Assembly (NCBI GenBank): GCA_016788705.1
Contig: JAEUSQ010000053.1
Span: 100,399 to 164,398 of the forward strand
Source of the DNA: Bacteroidetes Order II. bacterium
GTDB lineage: Bacteria > Bacteroidota > Rhodothermia > Rhodothermales > UBA2364
Direction: 5' to 3'
Length of the DNA stretch: 64,000 nt
Shown piece by piece: positions 42,601-49,751 of this stretch. Below the pieces are notes generated by a model. It saw nothing but the letters and a program-made list of their open reading frames with translations, was not told the origin of the DNA and made no database searches. Both the position numbers and the translations under genes were made by a program. Numbering within the stretch: the first letter of the stretch is position 1; each line of letters starts with the position of its first letter.

Positions 42601-43357
42601 TCAGGGGAGCGATCTTCAGGGAGCAGTCTTTGAACACAGTAATTTGCAACAAGCAAACCTCCAGTTAATCAACGGTCAGATGCTTATTTTTAAGCAATGC
42701 GAATTGCGCGGAATAAATTTGAGTGGCAGCAAGTTGGCTTTTGCTCAATTTAATCATCATGCCTTGTCGGATTGCAATTTCCAACGCGCCGATTTATGGA
42801 AAGCGGATTTTTCTGAGTGCCGGATTCAGCATTCCCTTTTTCAGGAGGCCAATCTGGCCGAGGCGGAACTCTCCCATGCGGATATTCAGGAGTCTCAGTT
42901 TGCGCTGACCTTGTTGACGGGCGCGAAAGCCCTACGCATCAAATTGCAACAAGTAAATTTCAAAGGGGCTTCGATGGAACAAGCCATCTTCTCGCAAGCA
43001 GAAATACAGGCTTCATCGTTTGATCAGGCGTTTATGGGACAAATTAATCTGGAAAAGGCACGACTTTTCAGGTGTAGCTTTGAACGTTCCGATTTAAAAA
43101 ACGCTCAGCTAAGCGAAAGCTCTGTTTCCCGTTGTGATTTCCGTCATGCAAAACTGACGGAAGCCAACCTGCATCTTGCAAAGTGGGAACAGGTGAAACT
43201 AGATGGTGCAAACATGATCATGGCGCAAGTACAAACGGCTACTTTTGAAGAATCTGACTTAAAGAGTGCCCGAATGCACTTTACCCAATTACCCGAAAAT
43301 GTTACTCCCACCCCGATGGTTGTCTTAAGCAAGATAGAATCAGGTGGAAAACGATAA
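39656..43357 (+). CDS. Giant pentapeptide-repeat protein (1233 residues)
   Basis: Apart from ~45 N-terminal and ~25 C-terminal residues, the whole protein is pentapeptide repeats of the A(D/N)LXX type, about 230 repeats or ~58 four-sided coils of a right-handed quadrilateral beta-helix. Residues ~45-520 are mostly leucine-centred (ANLEGANL, ADLRGCKL), a non-repeat segment at ~520-555 interrupts them, and much of the rest is phenylalanine-centred with many Cys and His (SSFRNAQMERSHFDQC). There is no signal peptide or membrane segment. At roughly 4.8 angstrom per coil, a continuous rod would be near 28 nm. Pentapeptide proteins bind other proteins or mimic DNA; here the function is unknown. The gene ends 67 bases before the actin-like gene. 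Confidence 0.93.
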   Translation: MSVQKKISNIQLRIATWQHTQWLASSSMKRLGKKLDLRATDLHKRDLAGLNLSQVLFKEADLSEARLDGATLEEAQFSDANLQEASLSGVSAKRALFEKSILIEAKLINADVQYANFDYAQIDRCNFGSANLRAATFRNASLCQVDLHACLIDQTDFSNADLREANLAGLDLTSVNLMGANLEKTNLTGANLRGANLKNTNLHGAILTGVNLQGANLEGVILDEISLVNANLIGINLKGARIQKSDFRAAKLHDANLSGALLSGTDLSYAEFERVNMTEALLEHVTCYRTRFRDAVFTQARLNHSNFHSADLTFCNMAGVRFAFTNLNEANLEGANLQGCHLWGVNLESANLAQAVFTRSLIERTNLTKAKLAGVILKGVSMPNVVFDHVVLDGMNLEKADLRHASLLGTSLRGANLESANFQNASLHNANLSHSNLRGANLKGANLWRINLEEALLDRADLRGCKLDEANLKHATLVQADLTGASLLRTDLEFADLSSALINQVNLDESNLKRTLLDGAEMVDVSCEKTDCTELQLNKAKKLFGHFRMACLVKANLSGLNLQGFDFRGADLSECNFQDCNLQKANLENANLSGALLRNVNLLHTRLSGANLQRIDLQHTQLAHIVLNNTNLEKANFSFASLNQCSFQEASLRHARFDHTNFLQCNLERSQFEHAHLNNASFKACNLGKSSFRNAQMERSHFDQCGASGACFEMALMTNVTFSTSNLNEASFVHATLPHAKLHNLYLKATIFEYTDLKDATFSHNELHQTNFREARLERVSFKNVRFNHTIFDKAHLDEADGSALSFESVSFQEAILRETKFPLAHFVDCHFRGVSCVKTQFAGATFFDCKIPQALLSQTNFSNCRFWFPDFTGSTFSGANLTDTTFKKAQLSQCRFEKVRMERMNFRDQVLQKITFEECDLTNSFFQGATLRDISFEKSQLGGTNFEGAILTRVRLHLAKLRGISLRETQLAQVEAPYTDFQGSDLQGAVFEHSNLQQANLQLINGQMLIFKQCELRGINLSGSKLAFAQFNHHALSDCNFQRADLWKADFSECRIQHSLFQEANLAEAELSHADIQESQFALTLLTGAKALRIKLQQVNFKGASMEQAIFSQAEIQASSFDQAFMGQINLEKARLFRCSFERSDLKNAQLSESSVSRCDFRHAKLTEANLHLAKWEQVKLDGANMIMAQVQTATFEESDLKSARMHFTQLPENVTPTPMVVLSKIESGGKR

Positions 43358-43424
43358 TAGCTTTTTACCTTCTGAGCAAAACCGATATGTCACACTCCCT
43401 CCACGAAACCGTTAAGAAATCCCC

Positions 43425-44450
43425 ATGTTGATCACATACCCTTTTCCTAGTGTTTATGAAACCCATAATGGTGATCTAGTAAACGTTGCCTCGGACTTGC
43501 TGCAAGGCATGAAAATATATTCCGATCAGACGGGCTACATCATCGGACAATTGGCGCTTTCCGAAGGCATAAATCCGCACAAAGCAATCAATAGTTCACC
43601 CCATGAACTGGACTACCGCCTCTTGGTACAATCTGGCTTGCTTTTGGCCTCCAGCCTCAGTGATGAACCGATCGTCCTTACTTCGGGCTTCCCGTTTTCC
43701 ACCTATAACATGAACCGTCAGGCGGCCATTGATTTTATTACGGGTACACACCGGATTGAATATGCCCCGTCCACTTTTGGTGGTTCAACGCGCCAGTTCC
43801 GATCGGTTGCGGTTGCCAAAACAGAAATCATTCCTGAAATTTATGGTTGTGTAAAAGCAGCTCGTAACTCGGATGAACTTAGAGATAAACCTTTCTTTAT
43901 GGTAAGCCTCGGATATGGTACTTTTGAAGCTTGCCTCAGCAATAAGTCTGGCATTGTGCAACGAACCATGATTTCGGCCCAAGGAATACGATATGCAGTG
44001 GATGATTGTATGAAAGAGCTTTCGAAAAGTTATTATCTGGGTTTACGAACCGAGCATCAATTTGATGTGGCCTTTCAGTCCGGATCCACTATGCTGAACC
44101 GTAAGCGAATTGATATTACCGAAATCCGAAAATTGGTCCTGAAGCGCTATTTCCGGAACGTCATTGCATCGGCCATCCGAAACTTATGGACAGATGAGGA
44201 CTATGGCAAGGCCGATACCCTGATCATTGCTGGAGGTGGCGCCTTATACAGCGACTTAATGGATTCATTCGATGAAGAATATGGAGACACGTTGAATATC
44301 CGCATTCTCGATGATCCGCTTACCGCCGCCAGCAGGGGTTATTGTATCCATTCTGTCGAAGTAACAGGCGATCAAAACAGTGTGGCCGTAGGGCTTGACA
44401 TTGGCAATGCCAATACGGTTGTTACCATCTATTCTGACTTTGCACCTTAA
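43425..44450 (+). CDS. Actin/ParM-like ATPase-fold protein, apparently circularly permuted
   Basis: 341 residues. In order it has FPSVYE (6-11), YIIGQLA (38-44), a VTGLP-like LTSGFP (85-90), a phosphate-2-like loop SLGYGT (161-166), the adenosine loop IIAGGGA (267-273) and a family-typical end segment DDPLTAASRGY (296-306). In ParM/StbA-type actins the phosphate-1 motif DxGxxxT lies at the extreme N-terminus; here it is the last thing in the protein, GLDIGNANTVV (323-333), 8 residues before the stop. An in-frame TAA at 43413-43415 upstream of the ATG excludes a missed N-terminal copy. The phosphate-2 aspartate is replaced by S161. Probably a filament-forming or segregation-type ATPase; function inferred. 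It follows the pentapeptide gene and precedes a terminator. Confidence 0.88.
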   Translation: MLITYPFPSVYETHNGDLVNVASDLLQGMKIYSDQTGYIIGQLALSEGINPHKAINSSPHELDYRLLVQSGLLLASSLSDEPIVLTSGFPFSTYNMNRQAAIDFITGTHRIEYAPSTFGGSTRQFRSVAVAKTEIIPEIYGCVKAARNSDELRDKPFFMVSLGYGTFEACLSNKSGIVQRTMISAQGIRYAVDDCMKELSKSYYLGLRTEHQFDVAFQSGSTMLNRKRIDITEIRKLVLKRYFRNVIASAIRNLWTDEDYGKADTLIIAGGGALYSDLMDSFDEEYGDTLNIRILDDPLTAASRGYCIHSVEVTGDQNSVAVGLDIGNANTVVTIYSDFAP

Positions 44451-44472
44451 GCCAGGTTGGCGTTTGATGAAG

Positions 44473-44500
44473 AAGCGAGGTCTTAGACTTCGCTTTTTTT
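44473..44500 (+). terminator. Intrinsic terminator after the actin-like gene
   Basis: Arms at 44473-44483 and 44485-44495 (AAGCGAGGTCT / AGACTTCGCTT, one mismatch) followed by seven T. The tight loop makes the exact fold uncertain. Confidence 0.7.
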
Positions 44501-44562
44501 GTTCCAGATGAACGTTTATCCTATTTTAGATGCATCTACAATCATCTCAACCTTGCTTTTTT

Positions 44563-47500
44563 ATGTCGAATAAAATTTGGTTTTCTAGCGTATTGATAGC
44601 CGCACTCATTGGAAGTATCTATTTCATATGGCCAACAAGTCCCCCCTTGCCAACAGAAGAGGGCGAGAGAAAAGGGCCTGGTCAATTTCTTGAATGGCAC
44701 CAGCGGATCAGAACGCGAGATGGTGATACCGGGCCTGCATATGCCGCAAACTACCGCTTAAATGAATTGACGCGTGCTTTGAACAGTCCGTTTGTTCTGG
44801 GAAAACGCGCTATAAAATTAGACTGGCAAGAACGAGGGCCATTTAATATTTCCGGTAGGACGCGGGCCATTGTGGTGGACATTGCCGACCCTAATGGTGA
44901 TACTTGGTTTGTAGGTACGGCTGGCGGAGGGATTTGGAAAACCACCAATGCCGGACGTTCATGGACGGACAAAACCCCTTTGTTGCCCAATTTAGCGACT
45001 ATTTCAATGGTGCAATCGCCTTCCAATCCCGACATTTTGTATGCAGGAACCGGAGAAGGATTTAATAATGTGGATGCCATCCGTGGAGATGGGATTTTTG
45101 TGTCGAAAGATCGTGGCGAAACATGGAAACAACTCGTGGCAACGGCTTCAAACAATGACTTCAAGTTTGTCAATCGGTTGGTGATTGATCCACAAAACCC
45201 CGACATCCTACTCGCCGGAACCAATACGGGGGTGTTTAAAACGACTGACGGCGGTATATCTTGGCGAAATGTGATGGGGGGATGGGTTCAGCAACTTATG
45301 GCCAACCCATTAAATTTTAAAACGTTATATGCCGCACGGAATGGAAATGGCGTGTATAAGTCGGTGAATAAAGGAGAAACCTGGACCAAGACCGAGTTTG
45401 GCATTACCGATGGTTTTGGGCGGATGGAAATAGCCACCACGGCCCAAGACACAAGTTTGGTCTATGCTGCCGTCGTGGTTTCTGTAACGGTGAACAATAC
45501 CAAGGAATCCGATTCTAGGCTTATGATTAGCCGTGATGGGGCTCAAACGTGGAATGCAGCCACCTATCAGCGGGTCTCTGGAAACCTCAAAGCCAATTGG
45601 ATGGGCGATCAGGGCTGGTACGATAATACCATTGCGGTCAGTCCGTTGGATAAAAACGAAGTATTTGTAGGAGGGATAGACATTGTTCGCCTCACCATTA
45701 ATCCCTCCGGCAATACGTTTTTGACGACCCACCTAACCAGTGGATATGGTGGAGCGGGATGTCAGAATTATTTCGGGTCGGCTTGTATTGCCCCTTCTGC
45801 CACTGCCGATGTCCATGTAGATCAACACCTTTTAGTGCCCTTCAAAGCCTCTGGAAATACGTTTAGGTTGCTGGCTGCCAATGACGGCGGCATCGCGCTC
45901 TCGAATGACGCTGGCAACAATTGGATTCAATTCGATGGCATTCAGTCCACCCAGTTTTATGGTGCCTCAAAAAAACCTTTGGTTCAAGCTTATTTTGGCG
46001 GTATGCAAGATAATGGAACATGGTTTTCTAACGACAATGCGGAGGCCACAACGCCTTGGGTGAATGCCATGTCTGGGGACGGGTTCGAAGTCCTCTGGCA
46101 TCAAGCAGATCCCAAAATGATGATTGGTGCTTCGCAATACAATGGGGTCAGCAGATCGGTGAATGGCGGTGCTTCTTTCCAATCCTTGTCTAATCTCACC
46201 GACCGCGGACAAGGCAAGGGGCCATTTATTTCTCTCCTTGCCAATAGTCCACAATTGCCAGATCGGATATTTGCGGTGGGTTCCACGGGTGTTTGGCGCT
46301 CAAATGATTTTGGAACCAATTGGGAAGCAAAAAAGCCAGGTGAGGGATGGAATTGGAGCGGGGCAGATGTGCGTGTCTCTCTTGCCAATCCGAATATTAT
46401 CTGGACAGGAAATGGAATTACGGGCGGACGTAACTTCTATGTTTCGACAAATGGCGGCGACTCGTACGCAGTTGTTTCTGGATATAGCACCACCTTGGGC
46501 AATGTTTCTTCTATTGCCACCCACCCAAGTAAAGACTCTACTGCATACGCACTTTATTCGATTTCTAATGCACCTAAGATACTACGAACAAACGACCTAG
46601 GAAAAACGTGGGAAGATATTTCAGGGTTTGGCACAGGCACCCTCAGCAACAATGGTTTCCCCAATGTGGCCGTTTATTCGCTTTTGGTATTGCCCCATGC
46701 TCCCGAAACCTTATGGGTCGGAACGGAGATCGGGCTTTTTGAATCTACCGACAACGGGACAACATGGCACTATGCCGACAATGGCCTCCCGGCAGTAGCC
46801 ATTTGGACGATGGAAGTTGTGGATGACGAGGTGGTTCTGGGCACACACGGTCGTGGCGTATGGTCGGTTAAAATCCCAGCATTACTTACACATTCCTTCC
46901 AACCGCCCGTGATTAAAACATTTGGTCAGATTACAGGCGAGCCTCCCGTTGCCGAATTTGTTCTACGAACCGTCTATGACTCCACCTGGGTTTTTGTAAA
47001 CCAGACCAAAGTAGGGACGTACCCTAAAAACGAACCTGGGGTCTTGCTTGCTCCAGACCTGAATAACCTTACGGCGAAATCTTTGACCATGACTATTCGG
47101 GTCTTCAAAGGCCGCAAAAGTTTAGAACTTACCAGAAGTATCACAGGCCTAAGTCCATTTGGTGCACTACTCACTGGCATCGCAACCGACTTCGACACGC
47201 CGGAGTCCAACAGCCTCTTTTTTACTCCAGGCTCGGTGGATGGCGATGCCATCTTTAGTATTTCCACTGCCACGGGCTTTATGGGCCGTGCCATTCATAC
47301 ATCGCATCCAGTCTCGATCGCTCCAGGAAGCAACTACGTTTTTCAGATGACCAACAAAATCACCGTTGCCGGAACCAGCAGCGAAGCGTTTATGGAATAT
47401 GACGAAATTGCGATTCTAAGGCCAGGTACAACCGGATCTAAATATCCGGACTTTGAATTTGGTGGCTATGTGGTGCCAGAGGGAAGTAAAGATGGAAAAA

Positions 47501-48027
47501 ACTGGGTTGCACTGGCATCCGGCGTAAATAGCAGTGCCTACACCGAGTGGAGAGCCGCATACAGCAATAAAGCCAACGGGACACCATCTTTGATCAAGCG
47601 AAAAAAAATAGATCTACTTAAGACCTTTAAGGCTGGTGATAAAATCAATATTCGGTTTCAATTGCTGAATCCTTCCGGAACCTTAGATGGCTGGGGGTGG
47701 ATGGCAGATAACCTCGAAATCCAAAAGCGCCAAATAGTTCCGGTGGAACAAGAACCATTGCCACAACAATTCAGCCTTGCCCCAAATTATCCCAATCCAT
47801 TTAATCCGGAAACCACGATCCGCTTTACCCTCCGCAAATCAGGGTGGGTGAATCTTCAGGTTTTTGACCTTAATGGACGCTTGGTTCGGACACTTGTGAA
47901 CCAACAGAAGGAAGCAGGGCATTTTAACGTGCAGTTTATGTCCAATGACCTACCAAGCGGCACCTATCTATACCGTCTCAAAACATCGGAAGGCGTTCTC
48001 TCCCGAAAAATGACGCTTCTAAAATAG
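44563..48027 (+). CDS. Secreted BNR/VPS10-like beta-propeller protein with type IX sorting tail
   Basis: 1154 residues from ATG 44563 (an in-frame ATG at 44530 adds 11 polar residues). A hydrophobic export segment (WFSSVLIAALIGSIYFIW) is followed by ~700 residues of BNR/sortilin-type propeller repeats with SxDxGxTW motifs such as TTNAGRSWTDK, SKDRGETWKQL, TTDGGISWRN, SNDAGNNWIQF and STDNGTTWHY. A beta-rich region follows, then a type A type IX sorting domain (PNYPNPFNPETTIRFTL ... LPSGTYLYRLKTSEG). Such propellers bind or degrade surface polymers; the catalytic identity, if any, is not visible. Its stop codon directly touches that of the convergent hydroxylase gene, with no terminator between. 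Confidence 0.9.
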   Translation: MSNKIWFSSVLIAALIGSIYFIWPTSPPLPTEEGERKGPGQFLEWHQRIRTRDGDTGPAYAANYRLNELTRALNSPFVLGKRAIKLDWQERGPFNISGRTRAIVVDIADPNGDTWFVGTAGGGIWKTTNAGRSWTDKTPLLPNLATISMVQSPSNPDILYAGTGEGFNNVDAIRGDGIFVSKDRGETWKQLVATASNNDFKFVNRLVIDPQNPDILLAGTNTGVFKTTDGGISWRNVMGGWVQQLMANPLNFKTLYAARNGNGVYKSVNKGETWTKTEFGITDGFGRMEIATTAQDTSLVYAAVVVSVTVNNTKESDSRLMISRDGAQTWNAATYQRVSGNLKANWMGDQGWYDNTIAVSPLDKNEVFVGGIDIVRLTINPSGNTFLTTHLTSGYGGAGCQNYFGSACIAPSATADVHVDQHLLVPFKASGNTFRLLAANDGGIALSNDAGNNWIQFDGIQSTQFYGASKKPLVQAYFGGMQDNGTWFSNDNAEATTPWVNAMSGDGFEVLWHQADPKMMIGASQYNGVSRSVNGGASFQSLSNLTDRGQGKGPFISLLANSPQLPDRIFAVGSTGVWRSNDFGTNWEAKKPGEGWNWSGADVRVSLANPNIIWTGNGITGGRNFYVSTNGGDSYAVVSGYSTTLGNVSSIATHPSKDSTAYALYSISNAPKILRTNDLGKTWEDISGFGTGTLSNNGFPNVAVYSLLVLPHAPETLWVGTEIGLFESTDNGTTWHYADNGLPAVAIWTMEVVDDEVVLGTHGRGVWSVKIPALLTHSFQPPVIKTFGQITGEPPVAEFVLRTVYDSTWVFVNQTKVGTYPKNEPGVLLAPDLNNLTAKSLTMTIRVFKGRKSLELTRSITGLSPFGALLTGIATDFDTPESNSLFFTPGSVDGDAIFSISTATGFMGRAIHTSHPVSIAPGSNYVFQMTNKITVAGTSSEAFMEYDEIAILRPGTTGSKYPDFEFGGYVVPEGSKDGKNWVALASGVNSSAYTEWRAAYSNKANGTPSLIKRKKIDLLKTFKAGDKINIRFQLLNPSGTLDGWGWMADNLEIQKRQIVPVEQEPLPQQFSLAPNYPNPFNPETTIRFTLRKSGWVNLQVFDLNGRLVRTLVNQQKEAGHFNVQFMSNDLPSGTYLYRLKTSEGVLSRKMTLLK

Positions 48028-48888
48028 TTATTGAAATTTGGATCGTTTCCTTAATTCCTCAGAAGTGATCCCTGTTCCATCATGCTTCCAACCTGGCGGG
48101 CCAAAAAGGTATCCGATCTTAGCCCGCCAGCCGGGGGCATTCCAGACATCTGCCAAAAGGTCTTGCCACTCGTGAAGGGCTATCCGAACGGGATTATAGG
48201 TATAGATATTTTTTGTGAGGCCATAAGTGGGGCGCTCTTTTTCTGGTACAAAAGTTCCAAACATCCTATCCCAAATGATGAGCATCCCCGCATGGTTTCG
48301 GTCTAAATACTGCGCATCCGAGGCATGATGTACACGATGGTGAGATGGGGTGTTTAATATCCATTCTAATGGCCCCATTTTACGAATCACCTCGGTATGG
48401 ATCCAGAATTGATAAATTAGGCTAATTGCACTCATCGTCAAGACCATTAGTGGATGAAAACCGAGCAGGGGGAGCCAAATATAGAACCAGCCACTAAAAA
48501 ACGAGCCTGTCCATGTTTGTCGCAGTGCGGTACCTAAGTTATACTTTTGAGAAGAGTGATGCACAACATGAGAAGCCCACAAAATCCGGCTCTCGTGGCT
48601 AAACCGATGGAGCCAGTAGTACGTAAAATCATCTGCAAAGAAGAGCAAAACCCAAACCCACCACGCATGTCCCAAGTCAAATAACCGGAATTCGTACATC
48701 ATAAAATACACGCCCAAAAAAAAGCCTTTGGTCAGCAGCCCCACCAATACATTTCCAACCCCCATAGCCAAACTGGCTACCGTGTCTTTGGTTTCATACA
48801 GGTGTAATTGTTCTCTGGCAGAAATAAAAGCTTCGAGGAGAATGAGGAGGATAAATGCCGGAATGGCATAATGAATCAAGGTTGGCAT
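48028..48888 (-). CDS. Fatty acid hydroxylase / sterol desaturase superfamily membrane enzyme
   Basis: 286 residues with four to five membrane helices. The di-iron histidine boxes of the superfamily are present: HRFSHE, HVVHHSS and HRVHHASD with a further DRNHAG. Members hydroxylate or desaturate lipids (sterol, carotenoid or fatty-acid chains, or alkylglycerols) in the cytoplasmic membrane using O2. The substrate cannot be assigned. The spacing HxxxH ... HxxHH ... HxxHH is normal and nothing appears truncated. It is transcribed alone and leftward, 119 bases from the divergent DsbA-like gene. Confidence 0.92.
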   Translation of the reverse strand: MPTLIHYAIPAFILLILLEAFISAREQLHLYETKDTVASLAMGVGNVLVGLLTKGFFLGVYFMMYEFRLFDLGHAWWVWVLLFFADDFTYYWLHRFSHESRILWASHVVHHSSQKYNLGTALRQTWTGSFFSGWFYIWLPLLGFHPLMVLTMSAISLIYQFWIHTEVIRKMGPLEWILNTPSHHRVHHASDAQYLDRNHAGMLIIWDRMFGTFVPEKERPTYGLTKNIYTYNPVRIALHEWQDLLADVWNAPGWRAKIGYLFGPPGWKHDGTGITSEELRKRSKFQ

Positions 48889-49007
48889 TTTGGTCTTTTT
48901 CAGGTTTTAGGGAACTTATTGCGCTGTAAACGAAATATACTACTTCCGCATTACATTGGGTTATTCCGATGAATTTACAAATTTATTCAGCTTTTACGCT
49001 TTAGATC

Positions 49008-49682
49008 ATGCACAAACGATTATTCCTTCTATGCTATTTCTTATTCCCCCTTTCGGTTTTGGCACAAACGGGCAACACCGATCCCTTTGTAAAAGACCGG
49101 GAATTAATCCGAAAAGCCGACTTGGCGCGTATGTATGGCAATGATACCACCAAGGTTTATATCAATGAATTTGCTGATTTTGCCTGTCCAGATTGTAAGT
49201 GGTTCTATGAAACCCGCTTAGATTCGCTCAAGAATCAATTTATTAAAACAGGAAAAGCGAATTTTATCTTCCGTGCGTATGTCATCCCAAGATTGATGCG
49301 CGGATTTCATGGCGCCGAGGCCGCCTATTGCGCAGGGGGAATTGCAGGGCGGGCCGGATTTGAAGGCATGATGGGCAAATTATTTAACCAACAGGCCGAT
49401 TGGCGCAGGTTACAAAACCCATTGCCAAAGATGGAAGAATATGCCCGTTCGCTAAAAATTCCACTGATTGCTTTTAAAGACTGTATGGCACGAGATGTGA
49501 TGGCACCCTTAATTATTACCGATATTCGGCTGGCAAATGCCGTAGATATTCCGGGCACACCCACGATGGTTCTGACCATTTATGGCGACTTTAGTGGAGA
49601 AGAACAGTTGGATCCAGATGTCCCATTTTCAAAAATGGAGGCTGCTATCCAAAGGGTAGAAGCCAAAATCCCAAAGAAATAA
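49008..49682 (+). CDS. Periplasmic DsbA-like thioredoxin-fold protein
   Basis: 224 residues with a signal peptide (LFLLCYFLFPLSVLAQ). The active site is C60-P-D-C63 (DFACPDCKW), followed by a helical insertion and the cis-proline loop GTPTM before the last strands. This matches DsbA/DsbG-like and Thioredoxin_4 proteins. It probably forms or isomerises disulfides in exported proteins. Two extra cysteines (YCAGG, KDCMARD) lie in the helical domain. Its stop codon TAA overlaps the left edge of the hairpin that follows. Confidence 0.9.
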   Translation: MHKRLFLLCYFLFPLSVLAQTGNTDPFVKDRELIRKADLARMYGNDTTKVYINEFADFACPDCKWFYETRLDSLKNQFIKTGKANFIFRAYVIPRLMRGFHGAEAAYCAGGIAGRAGFEGMMGKLFNQQADWRRLQNPLPKMEEYARSLKIPLIAFKDCMARDVMAPLIITDIRLANAVDIPGTPTMVLTIYGDFSGEEQLDPDVPFSKMEAAIQRVEAKIPKK

Positions 49683-49735
49683 CCCTAAAGAAAAGGGCCG
49701 GATACCAAATACCCGGCCCTTTTCTTTAGGGTTTG
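49682..49735. terminator. Strong bidirectional terminator
   Basis: 21-base perfect arms (49682-49702 and 49714-49735) rich in G+C at the tip (GGGCCGG/CCGGCCC) with A- and T-rich bases, an 11-base loop, between convergent genes. It is the longest perfect hairpin noticed in the window. Confidence 0.9.
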
Positions 49736-49751
49736 GAACAATAATACCCAA

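Noticed and set aside
39656..43357. Possible DNA tandem repeat or CRISPR-like array
   Set aside because: The repetition is at the five-residue protein level with diverged codons; there are no identical direct repeats with spacers.
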